The translations under genes were made by a program, and so were the position numbers. A model generated the notes under the pieces. That model ran no database searches. It was not told the DNA's origin and saw only the letters and a program-made list of their open reading frames with translations. A stretch of DNA of 64,000 nucleotides from Nocardioides sp. W7 (GTDB lineage Bacteria > Actinomycetota > Actinomycetes > Propionibacteriales > Nocardioidaceae): NCBI RefSeq assembly GCF_022919075.1, contig NZ_CP095078.1, positions 496,001 to 560,000 on the forward strand, read 5' to 3'. Positions 55,550 to 63,252 of the stretch are shown one piece after another (within the stretch, counting starts at the first letter, position 1; each line of letters starts with the position of its first letter).

Positions 55550-55974
55550 TAGATCGTCCGCTTCCAGACGATCTCCTCGTGCAGCTGCCGGCTGCGCCAG
55601 CCGTCGGGCGTCCGCACCATCGCGTGGTGGTAGATCCCGCCGAACTCGGCCACCTTGCCGCCGGCGTCCGGCCCACTGAGCGGCATGGGATTGTGGAAGT
55701 AGGCGTCCACCGTGGCCTCGTCGCCGTCGAGCGCGATGTCGACCTGCTGGAGGCCGTGCATCCGCTTCGGGAAGAAGACCGGCAGCACCTCGGCCAGCCA
55801 CGGCTTGACCTCGGCGTACGACGCCGAGATGCCGCCGGACTCGGTGTAGTCGATGGCCGCGTCGGGCGTGAACACCGTGTCGAGGCCGTCCCAGTCATCG
55901 GTATCGATCGCGCGCGTATAGCGGATCAATACTTGGGTGATCTCGAGCCGGTCACTGATCTCCTGGAGGTCCAC
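55549..55974 (-). CDS. SnoaL-like / NTF2-fold protein
   Basis: A 141-residue cone-shaped alpha+beta-barrel protein: ISDRLEITQVLIRYTRAIDT, DGLDTVFTPDAAIDYTE and MVRTPDGWRSRQLHEEIVWK. In steroid and lipid clusters such proteins act as isomerases, dehydratases or are of unknown role. GTG at 55974 matches the family start; the frame upstream overlaps the operator. It is co-transcribed with the Ddn-like gene. Confidence 0.82.
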   Translation of the reverse strand: MDLQEISDRLEITQVLIRYTRAIDTDDWDGLDTVFTPDAAIDYTESGGISASYAEVKPWLAEVLPVFFPKRMHGLQQVDIALDGDEATVDAYFHNPMPLSGPDAGGKVAEFGGIYHHAMVRTPDGWRSRQLHEEIVWKRTI

Positions 55975-55990
55975 GGTCCGAACTCTGGCA

Positions 55991-56010
55991 GATAACTGAA
56001 ACACGTTCTA
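55991..56010. promoter_or_regulatory. KstR-type operator in a divergent promoter
   Basis: TGAAACACGTTCTA (55997-56010) matches TnnAACnnGTTnnA, the KstR box of cholesterol-catabolic regulons, at every fixed base. It lies between the SnoaL-like and F420-monooxygenase genes; GATAAC (55991-55996) may be a -10 for the rightward genes. Confidence 0.75.
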
Positions 56011-56022
56011 GTGTTCGGACTT

Positions 56023-56901
56023 ATGCGATTCACCTACGCCGAGGCGATGACCCAGGCGACGTACTACGCCCCGCTCGCCCAGGCTGCCGAAGCCGCCGGC
56101 TACACCAGCATGACGGTGGCCGACAGCCTGATCTACCCCGAGACCTCCGACTCGAAGTACCCCTACACCGACACCGGCGACCGGGAGTTCCTCGACGGCA
56201 AGGAGTTCATCGAGGCGATGGTGCTGTGCGCGCACCTGTTCGCCGTGACCACGACGCTGCGGCTGACCCCGTTCGTCATCAAGCTCCCCGTCCGCCCGCC
56301 CGTGCTGGTCGCCAAGCAGGCCTCCTCGCTGGCGTTCCTCTCCGGCAACCGGCTCGGCCTCGGCGTCGGCATCTCGCCGTGGCCCGAGGACTTCGCGAAC
56401 CTCGGCGTCTCCTGGGCGCGGCGCGGCAAGCGGATGGACGAGTGCATGGACATCCTGCGCGGGCTGACCACCGGCGAGTTCTTCAGCTACTCCGGTGAGT
56501 TCTACGAGATCGACTCGCTCAAGCAGTCCCCCGGCGCGACCGAGAAGATCCCGCTGCTCGTGGGCGGGCACGTCGACGCCGCCCTGCGCCGCGCCGTACG
56601 CAAGGGCGACGGCTGGATGCACGCCGGCGGCGACGGCGAGGAGCTCGACCGGCTGCTGAAGCGGCTCGCCGAGATCCGCGCCGAGGAGGGCGACACCCGC
56701 GACGACTTCGAGGTGCACGTGATCTCGTACGACGCCTACGACCTCGACGGCATCAAGCGCCTCGAGGACAAGGGCGTCACCGACTGCATCGTCGGCTTCC
56801 GGGTGCCCTACGTCAAAGGCCCCGACACCGAGCCGCTGGAGACCAAGATCAAGCACCTCGAGCAGTACGCCGAGAACATCATCAGCAAGGTGAACCGATG
56901 A
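56023..56901 (+). CDS. LLM-class F420-dependent oxidoreductase
   Basis: A 292-residue luciferase-like monooxygenase-fold protein: ATYYAPLAQAAEAAGYTSMT, TTLRLTPFVIKLPVRPPVL and RLGLGVGISPWPEDFANLG. KIPLLVGGHVDAALRRAVR is the usual cofactor region. F420 rather than FMN is inferred from sequence type and from the neighbouring Ddn-like gene. The ATG at 56023 is used; GTG 56011 is possible. It overlaps the next gene by four bases. First gene of a five-gene rightward unit. Confidence 0.88.
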   Translation: MRFTYAEAMTQATYYAPLAQAAEAAGYTSMTVADSLIYPETSDSKYPYTDTGDREFLDGKEFIEAMVLCAHLFAVTTTLRLTPFVIKLPVRPPVLVAKQASSLAFLSGNRLGLGVGISPWPEDFANLGVSWARRGKRMDECMDILRGLTTGEFFSYSGEFYEIDSLKQSPGATEKIPLLVGGHVDAALRRAVRKGDGWMHAGGDGEELDRLLKRLAEIRAEEGDTRDDFEVHVISYDAYDLDGIKRLEDKGVTDCIVGFRVPYVKGPDTEPLETKIKHLEQYAENIISKVNR

Positions 56902-58043
56902 GCGAGAGCCTCAACCTCACCAAGCCGCTCCAGGACGCGATCGCGGAGGCCGAGGAGCTGATCGCGAACGCGCCGTTCATCCGGACCGAGGCCGACCGAC
57001 TGGAGGGCTACGACTACCTCGCCGGCCGGATCCGGATGGCCATGCAGATGGCCTTCGACTACGACCTGGACCGGCCGATCTTCATCAACCCGACCCACCA
57101 GTTCTCCCGGCAGGGCCTCGACAACCCCGACGCGATCTACTTCAACGCCTACCTCCGCGAGGGGGTCGAGTACGTCGTCCGTGGCCGCCGCGGCACCAGC
57201 GCCGACCTGTCCTTCCAGGTGATGGGCGGGTCGTACTCCGCCGACTCGGCGGCCACCAGCCTGATGGCCTTCGACGACCGGGAGCTGGAGAAGGACGCCG
57301 ACGGCAACTTCGAGTTCACCTACGTCGCCGAGCCGGGCGCGAAGACGCTGATCGTGCGCGAGGTCTTCAACGACTGGGACACCGAGGAGCGCGGCACGAT
57401 CACCATCGAGCGGCCCGACACCCTCGGCAAGCCGGCCAAGCCGTTCTCGCAGGCGACGCTCGCGAAGAAGTACGACGTGGCCGCCCGGTCGCTGGTCGGC
57501 TCGATCCACACGTGGTTCGCATTCCCCCAGTTCTTCCAGTACAAGGAGCCGGTCAACACTCTCACCGTCCCTCAGTCCACCCCCGGTGGCCTGGCCTCGC
57601 AGCGCTCCTCGATCGGCCACTACGAGCTCGCCGAGGACGAGGCGATGATCGTGACGGTCCCGGAGTGCACCGACTGCGCCTACCAGGCCATCCAGATCGG
57701 CTCAGACTGGTACGCCTCGACCGACTACGAGACCCACCAGACCTCGCTGACCAAGGCGCAGGCGGTCACCGACCCCGACGGCAAGATGCGGTTCGTGATC
57801 TCCGAGGGCAACCCTGGGGTCGCCAACTGGCTGGAGGCCCTCGGCCACCGCACCGGCGCCATGATGCTGCGCTGGCAGCGCCTGGATCGCGACCTCGGCC
57901 CCGAGGACGGCCCCGTGGTCGAGATCTGCAAGCTCGCCGAGGTGGCCGACCGGCTCCCTCACTTCTCCCCCGTCACCACCGAGGAGTACGCCGCGCGGAT
58001 CGCCGCGCGTCAGCGCTCCGTTGCCCGAAGGATGATCTCTTGA
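56898..58043 (+). CDS. DUF1214-domain-like protein
   Basis: A 381-residue soluble protein of a family common in mycobacterial and related lipid clusters. The N-terminal half has DRPIFINPTHQFSRQGLDNP and YVVRGRRGTSADLSFQV. The C-terminal part (EDEAMIVTVPECTDCAYQAI, SEGNPGVANWLEALGHRTG) fits the DUF1214 region. Its role is unknown; no catalytic motif is visible. It is coupled to its neighbours by ATGA/TTGA overlaps. Confidence 0.7.
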   Translation: MSESLNLTKPLQDAIAEAEELIANAPFIRTEADRLEGYDYLAGRIRMAMQMAFDYDLDRPIFINPTHQFSRQGLDNPDAIYFNAYLREGVEYVVRGRRGTSADLSFQVMGGSYSADSAATSLMAFDDRELEKDADGNFEFTYVAEPGAKTLIVREVFNDWDTEERGTITIERPDTLGKPAKPFSQATLAKKYDVAARSLVGSIHTWFAFPQFFQYKEPVNTLTVPQSTPGGLASQRSSIGHYELAEDEAMIVTVPECTDCAYQAIQIGSDWYASTDYETHQTSLTKAQAVTDPDGKMRFVISEGNPGVANWLEALGHRTGAMMLRWQRLDRDLGPEDGPVVEICKLAEVADRLPHFSPVTTEEYAARIAARQRSVARRMIS

Positions 58044-58879
58044 GCGAGCCCGGATACGCCGAAGCCCACGACACCTCGATCGAGGAGCGCTACACCGCCG
58101 TACCCCTGCTGAAGGGCAAGGTCGTCGTCATCTCCGGCATCGGCCCCGGCCTGGGCCGGTCCCTGGCCGACGAGGCCGCCAAGATGGGCGCCGACCTGGT
58201 GATCGCCAGTCGCACCGAGTCCCGCCTCCTCGAGCTCCAGGCGGACCTCGAGGGCCACGGGGTCAAGGTCGTCAGCGTGGTCACCGACGTGACCGACGAG
58301 GACTCGCGGGTGAACCTGCGCGACAAGACCCTCGAGGCGTTCGGCCGCGTCGACTGCGTCATCAACAACGCGTTCACGATCCCGCCGATGGACCCGATCA
58401 CCCAGATCGACCCGCGCAAGCTCGCGAAGGTCAACGAGACCAACGTCTTCGCCCCGCTGCGACTCTCGGCACTGTTCGCCGACGCGCTCGCGGAGAGCAA
58501 GGGCTCGATCATCATGCTGAACTCCTGCGTCTCGTTCTCGTCGCAGCCCGAGTACGCCGGCTACAAGCTCTCCAAGGGCGCGCTCGCGCACCTCGCCTCC
58601 TCGCTCGCGACCGAGCTCGGCCCCCGCGGCATCCGGGTCAACAGCGTCGCCCCGTCGTACATCTACGAGGACGTCAACCGCGGCTACTTCGACTACCTCG
58701 CCGCGGTCGAGGACAAGACGCACGAAGAGGTGTACGCCGAGAAGGCCGCCCCGACCGACCTCCGGCGGCTCGCCTCGTCGGAGGAGATCGCCCGCTCGAC
58801 GCTGTTCCTCGCCTCCGACCTGGCCTCGGCGGTGACGGGGCAGATGCTGACCGTCGACTGCGGCGAGTTCCACGACTGA
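58040..58879 (+). CDS. short-chain dehydrogenase/reductase (SDR)
   Basis: A 279-residue Rossmann oxidoreductase. The cofactor motif reads SGIGPGLGRSLADEAA, followed by VINNAFTIPP, the serine in MLNSCVSFSS and the Tyr-x3-Lys in YAGYKLSKGA. The tail TGQMLTVDCGEF is typical. The start is TTG at 58040, overlapping the previous stop (TTGA), with AAGGA upstream; no ATG fits. It is similar in type to SDRs of steroid/terpenoid degradation. Confidence 0.9.
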   Translation: MSEPGYAEAHDTSIEERYTAVPLLKGKVVVISGIGPGLGRSLADEAAKMGADLVIASRTESRLLELQADLEGHGVKVVSVVTDVTDEDSRVNLRDKTLEAFGRVDCVINNAFTIPPMDPITQIDPRKLAKVNETNVFAPLRLSALFADALAESKGSIIMLNSCVSFSSQPEYAGYKLSKGALAHLASSLATELGPRGIRVNSVAPSYIYEDVNRGYFDYLAAVEDKTHEEVYAEKAAPTDLRRLASSEEIARSTLFLASDLASAVTGQMLTVDCGEFHD

Positions 58880-58881
58880 CG

Positions 58882-60039
58882 ATGAGCGACAACATCATGG
58901 TGCGCACGCGCCCCGACGTCGGTTCGTACGACGACATCGTGGCGGCCGCGCAGCGCAGCACCGGCCTGAGCGACTTCGGGGGCACCGACCACGAGGAGGG
59001 ACTCCGGCTGCTGGCCGAGGACCTCGCCTCCCCCGAGGCCGGCCTCACCCCGCTGGGCAACTACTTCCAGCGCTCCGAGGTCAAGGGGGCGCTGGTCGGC
59101 CGGCTGCTCACCCAGGCCCGGTTCACCGAGCGCCCCGAGCACCGCGACGTACCCATCGAGCGGCCGATCTTCCTGATGGGCCTGCCGCGCACGGGGACGA
59201 CGGCACTGCACCGGCTGCTGCACGCCGACCCGATCTCGCAGGGGCTGGAGATGTGGCTGACCCAGTACCCCCAGCCGCGGCCCCCGCGCGAGACCTGGGA
59301 GAGCGACCCGATCTTCACCGCCATGCAGCAGGCGTTCGCAGCGCACCACACCGAGTCGCCGGAGTTCATGGGGATCCACTACATGGATGCCACGACCGTC
59401 GAGGAGTGCTGGCGGCTGCTGCGCCAGACCGGGAAGTCCAACTCGTACGAGTCGCTGGCCAACATCCCCCGCTACACCGAGTGGCTGGCCGAGCAGGACT
59501 GGACCGACGCCTACGCCCGGCACAAGGAGAACCTCCAGCTGGTCGGGCTCAACGACCCCGAGAAGCGCTGGGTGCTGAAGAACCCCTCGCACATGACCGC
59601 GCTCGACGCCCTGATGGCGGTCTATCCCGACGCGCTGGTCGTCTACACCCACCGCGACCCGGTGGTCTGCATCGCCTCGTCCTGCTCGCTGTCGGCGGAG
59701 ACCACCGCGGGCCACAGCACGACGTACGTCGGCGACGTCGTCGGCCGGACCCAGCTCGACCTGTGGTCGCGCTCCTTCCACGCCTTCCACGACGCGCGGC
59801 CGTCGTACTCCCCGGACCAGTTCGCGGACGTGGCGTTCTCGGACCTGCGCGCCGACCCGCTCGGGGTGACGCGGGGGATCTACGAGCAGTTCGGGCTGGA
59901 CTGGACCCCCGAGGCCGAGGCCGCGATCACCGCCATCGACCGCGAGGCCCGCGAGGGCAAGGCGGCGCCGTCGCACCGCTACTCCCTCGACGACTACGGG
60001 CTGAGCGAGACCCAGGTGCGAGAGGCGTTCGACCGATGA
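58882..60039 (+). CDS. sulfotransferase family protein
   Basis: A 385-residue PAPS-dependent-type sulfotransferase. The 5'-phosphosulfate loop is FLMGLPRTGTTALHRLLHAD. The 3'-phosphate motif lies in VVYTHRDPVVCIASSCSLS. KRWVLKNPSHMTALDALMAV is also typical. The acceptor could be a lipid or steroid hydroxyl. ATG at 58882 is two bases after the SDR stop. It is coupled to the next gene by an ATGA overlap. Confidence 0.88.
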   Translation: MSDNIMVRTRPDVGSYDDIVAAAQRSTGLSDFGGTDHEEGLRLLAEDLASPEAGLTPLGNYFQRSEVKGALVGRLLTQARFTERPEHRDVPIERPIFLMGLPRTGTTALHRLLHADPISQGLEMWLTQYPQPRPPRETWESDPIFTAMQQAFAAHHTESPEFMGIHYMDATTVEECWRLLRQTGKSNSYESLANIPRYTEWLAEQDWTDAYARHKENLQLVGLNDPEKRWVLKNPSHMTALDALMAVYPDALVVYTHRDPVVCIASSCSLSAETTAGHSTTYVGDVVGRTQLDLWSRSFHAFHDARPSYSPDQFADVAFSDLRADPLGVTRGIYEQFGLDWTPEAEAAITAIDREAREGKAAPSHRYSLDDYGLSETQVREAFDR

Positions 60040-61109
60040 CGCCGAAGCGGGTCGTCGTCTGGGGCACCGGCGTCGTCGGCAAGATGGTGATCGCGGAGAT
60101 CGTCGACCACCCGCTCTTCGAGCTGGTCGGCGTCGGCGTCTCGAACCCCGCCAAGGTCGGTCGTGACGCGGGCGAGATCTGTGGGCTGCCGGCGACCGGC
60201 GTACTCGCCACGGACTCCGTCGAGTCGCTGGTCGCACTGCGCCCGGACGCGCTGGTCCACTACGGCCCGACGGCCCAGCACGCCGACGAGAACATCCGGG
60301 TGATGTCGGCGTTCCTGCGCGCCGGGATCGACGTCTGCTCGACGGCGATGACGCCCTGGGTGTGGCCGCAGATGAAGCAGAACCCGGCGCCCTGGATCGA
60401 CCCGATCACCGCGGCGTGCGAGGAGGGCGGCTCGTCCTGCTTCACCACCGGCATCGATCCCGGCTTCGCCAACGACCTGTTCCCGCTGACCCTGATGGGG
60501 CTGTGCGGCCGGGTCGACTCGGTGCGGGCCTCGGAGCTGCTGGACTACACCGACTACGAGGGTGACTACGAGGACGAGATGGGGATCGGCCGCCCGCCCT
60601 CCTTCAAGCCCCTCCTCGAGATCCCCGACCTCCTGGTGATGGCGTGGGGCGCGACGGTGCCGATGATCGCGCACGCCGCCGGCATCGAGCTCGACGACAT
60701 CACCACGACCTGGGAGAAGTGGGTGACGCCCACCGACCGGAAGACGGCGAAAGGCGTCATCTCCGCCGGCGACGTCGCCGCGATCCGCTTCACCATCAAC
60801 GGCGTGTACGACGGCCGCGAGGTGATCACCCTCGAGCACGTCAACCGGATCGGTCTCGACGCCGCCCCCGAGTGGCCGGCCGGCTCCGCCGACGACGTCT
60901 ACCGCGTCGACATCGTCGGGTCGCCGTCGATCAGCCAGGAGACGGCGTTCCGGTTCACCGACGGCTCCGGCCGCTCCCCCGCCGTCGCCGGCTGCCTGGC
61001 GACCGGCCTGCGCGCGCTCAACGCCGTACCCGCCGTCAACGACCTGCCGCCCGGCTGGGTCACCGCGTTGGATCTGCCGCTGGTGCCGGGGGTGGGCACG
61101 ATCCGCTGA
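60036..61109 (+). CDS. DapB-like NAD(P)H-dependent reductase
   Basis: A 357-residue protein of the dihydrodipicolinate-reductase-like amine dehydrogenase group found in mycobacterial lipid clusters. The NAD motif is RVVVWGTGVVGKMVIAEIV, and TTGIDPGFANDLFPLTL is the characteristic central block. True DapB is ~245-270 residues, so this is not the lysine-pathway enzyme. It is the last gene of the unit starting at 56023; the 123 bp after it hold no clear hairpin. Confidence 0.85.
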   Translation: MTPKRVVVWGTGVVGKMVIAEIVDHPLFELVGVGVSNPAKVGRDAGEICGLPATGVLATDSVESLVALRPDALVHYGPTAQHADENIRVMSAFLRAGIDVCSTAMTPWVWPQMKQNPAPWIDPITAACEEGGSSCFTTGIDPGFANDLFPLTLMGLCGRVDSVRASELLDYTDYEGDYEDEMGIGRPPSFKPLLEIPDLLVMAWGATVPMIAHAAGIELDDITTTWEKWVTPTDRKTAKGVISAGDVAAIRFTINGVYDGREVITLEHVNRIGLDAAPEWPAGSADDVYRVDIVGSPSISQETAFRFTDGSGRSPAVAGCLATGLRALNAVPAVNDLPPGWVTALDLPLVPGVGTIR

Positions 61110-61232
61110 GGGCCTTGCTGCGGCGGGCCGGGCCGGGGAGTTTCCTCACGCGCCGGGCTCCCGACCCCCTTCTCCACAGCCGCCCGGCACCACGGTTTGC
61201 CGGCCCCCGGGGTACGGCGATGCTGCTCGGGC

Positions 61233-61676
61233 ATGACGAGACTCCTGGACCTGACCATCGCCCTCCCGCCCCGCTGGCGGCGGCGCTCGGATCCCGACCA
61301 CGGGGTGCTGGTGCACGCCCGGGCGGGCGGCGTACCTCCGAGCGGCACCCCGCCCGAGCTGGTGCTCCGCTGCACGCCGGTGGACGAGGGGCTGAACGAG
61401 TGGCGGCGGGCGGCGCACGCCGAGCTCGGCCACCGGCTCGACGGTTTCGACCTCGAGGACGAGGACGCGTTCGAGCTGGAGGGCCGGCCGGTGGTCTACG
61501 CGCGGTTCGCGCACCGGCTCGGCCTGGCCGAGCTGGTCAGCGAGCAGTGGTCGTGGCTGGTCGGGCGCACCGGCATCACCCTGACCGGCACGGTGGCCCG
61601 GGAGGACTACGCCGACTACTGCGACGTGTTCGAGGCGGTCGCCGCGACGTTCGAGCCCGGGACCCGCGCGGCCTGA
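61233..61676 (+). CDS. hypothetical protein
   Basis: A 147-residue soluble protein with no recognised family: LLDLTIALPPRWRRRSDPDH opens it, and EREDYADYCDVFEAVAATF-like sequence closes it. The strand/helix alternation recalls Mog1/PsbP-like folds (DUF1795 type), but that is weak. ATG at 61233 is preceded by no clear Shine-Dalgarno. Its last 61 bp overlap the convergent AraC gene. Confidence 0.5.
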   Translation: MTRLLDLTIALPPRWRRRSDPDHGVLVHARAGGVPPSGTPPELVLRCTPVDEGLNEWRRAAHAELGHRLDGFDLEDEDAFELEGRPVVYARFAHRLGLAELVSEQWSWLVGRTGITLTGTVAREDYADYCDVFEAVAATFEPGTRAA

Positions 61677-62599
61677 CGCCGGTGCTCGCGCGGACTCACC
61701 CCGCGTGCCCGCTTGAACGCGGTCGACAGCGCGAACGGCGTGCCGTACCCCACCTGCCGCGCCACCTCGGCCACCGTCGCGTCCGGGTCGAGCAGCAGGT
61801 CGGCGGCGAGGGCGAGGCGCCACTCGGTCAGGAAGGCCATCGGGGGTACGCCGACCACCGCCGCGAACCGTCGCGCGAACGCCGCCCGCGAGACCCCGCC
61901 CGCCGCGGCCAGCTCGGCCACGGTCCAGGACCGCTCCGGGTGATGCTGGAGCAGCCGCAGCGCGGGACCGACGACCGGGTCGCCCTGGCCGACGTACCAC
62001 CCCGGCGGCTCGGCGTCGGGCCGGTCGAACCACGCCCGCAGCACCGCGATCAGCAGCAGGTCGAGCAGCCGATCGAGGACCGCGTCCTGTCCCGGGGCGT
62101 CCTTGACGATCTCGTCGCCCAGCAGCGCCACCAGCGGCGAGTCGAGCTCGTCGGCGCGCAGCACCAGCAGCGGCGGCAGGGCCCGGAGCAGCCGGCCGCT
62201 GACCTCGCCCTCCAGCAGGTACGCGCCGGTGAGCAGCACCGTCTCGCCCACCGCACTGTTGCCCCAGCTGCGCACCCCTTGGTGCAGCTCCTCGGCGAGC
62301 TCGCGACCGTCCGGCGTCACGCAGATCTGTCCCGGCATGATCACCGCGAACGGGTCCGCACCCGGGGTGTCGACGACGCTCCAGTGGTCGGGGCCCCGGG
62401 CGATCGCGACGTCGCCGGCCTCGAGGCGTACGGCGGGGCCGCGGTCCGGGACCGCCCACGCCTGCCCCCGCACCACGGCCGTGACCGACAGCGGCGACTC
62501 GTCCTCCAGCCGGACTGCCCAGGGCGCCTCCAGCAGGACGCGGACCAGGAACGCACCCCGGGCGCGGGGGCCGTCGAGCAGCGCAGCGAGGCCGTCCAT
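61616..62599 (-). CDS. AraC-family regulator with cupin-type sensor
   Basis: A 327-residue regulator. The N-terminal ~200 residues are a cupin_6-like ligand domain (LSVTAVVRGQAWAVPDRG; RLEAGDVAIARGPDHWSVVD). The C-terminus has two AraC helix-turn-helices (SWTVAELAAAGGVSRAAFARR and ATVAEVARQVGYGTPFALST). The ATG at 62599 fits; upstream codons overlap the divergent DUF1772 gene's leader. That neighbour is its likely target. Confidence 0.87.
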   Translation of the reverse strand: MDGLAALLDGPRARGAFLVRVLLEAPWAVRLEDESPLSVTAVVRGQAWAVPDRGPAVRLEAGDVAIARGPDHWSVVDTPGADPFAVIMPGQICVTPDGRELAEELHQGVRSWGNSAVGETVLLTGAYLLEGEVSGRLLRALPPLLVLRADELDSPLVALLGDEIVKDAPGQDAVLDRLLDLLLIAVLRAWFDRPDAEPPGWYVGQGDPVVGPALRLLQHHPERSWTVAELAAAGGVSRAAFARRFAAVVGVPPMAFLTEWRLALAADLLLDPDATVAEVARQVGYGTPFALSTAFKRARGVSPREHRRQAARVPGSNVAATASNTSQ

Positions 62600-62679
62600 C
62601 TCGTCAACGTAGACGATGGCGTATGAATTCGGCACCCACAGCGATGGATCGTCTCGCTCCCCGGATCCAGGCTGGTCCC

Positions 62680-63165
62680 ATGACCGAGACCCTCGACTCC
62701 CTCCGCGGACCGCTCCTGACCGCCGCCGTCGTGCTGGGCGGCCTGCAGGCCGGCACCTACTACACCTGGGCGAGCGGCGTGATGCCCGGCCTCGGCCGGG
62801 TCGACGACCGCACGTTCGTGCACGCCATGCAACAGATGAACGTCGCCATCGTGAACCCGGTCTTCCTGGCCAGCTTCCTCGGCGCCCCGGTCGCCGCCGG
62901 GCTCGCGGTCCTCGCCACCGGCGGGACGGCCCGGACCTGGGTGCTCGCCGGCGCCGGCCTCGCGGTCGCGACCGTGGTGATCACCGGCGCCCTCAACGTC
63001 CCACTCAACAACGCTCTCGACGCCGCCGGCCCGGTCGGCTCGATCCGCGACCTGGCCGCGGTGCGGGCCGACTTCGAGTCCGCCTGGCGGCGCTGGAACG
63101 TTCTGCGCACCCTCACCTCCACCGCCTCGGTCGCCTGCCTGACCTGGGCCGCGCTCCACACCTGA
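62680..63165 (+). CDS. DUF1772 (anthrone-oxygenase-like) membrane protein
   Basis: A 161-residue protein with four predicted membrane helices: GPLLTAAVVLGGLQAGTYYT, NPVFLASFLGAPVAAGLAV, TWVLAGAGLAVATVVITGA and LTSTASVACLTWAAL. The NVPLNNAL motif after helix 3 is the hallmark of DUF1772. The role is unknown. ATG 62680 gives the usual family start, while 62623 and 62644 are possible. It is divergent from the AraC gene. Confidence 0.82.
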   Translation: MTETLDSLRGPLLTAAVVLGGLQAGTYYTWASGVMPGLGRVDDRTFVHAMQQMNVAIVNPVFLASFLGAPVAAGLAVLATGGTARTWVLAGAGLAVATVVITGALNVPLNNALDAAGPVGSIRDLAAVRADFESAWRRWNVLRTLTSTASVACLTWAALHT

Positions 63166-63178
63166 CCCGCTCGGACGG

Positions 63179-63229
63179 CCGAGTCAGCAGAAGTGGATGA
63201 CCGAGTCAGCACCAGTAGTGCTGACTCGG
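63179..63229. repeat. CCGAGTCAGC repeat with 12-bp hairpin
   Basis: Two direct copies of CCGAGTCAGCA (63179-63189 and 63201-63211); the second is the left arm of a perfect hairpin CCGAGTCAGCAC-CAGTA-GTGCTGACTCGG (63201-63229). It lies between convergent genes and resembles the element at 52856-52909. Confidence 0.8.
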
Positions 63230-63252
63230 CGAACACGCGCGCGGGCCGGCGG

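Noticed and set aside
60036..61109. Lysine-pathway dihydrodipicolinate reductase (dapB)
   Set aside because: At 357 residues it is about 100 residues longer than DapB, lacks its substrate motif and sits in a lipid-type cluster.
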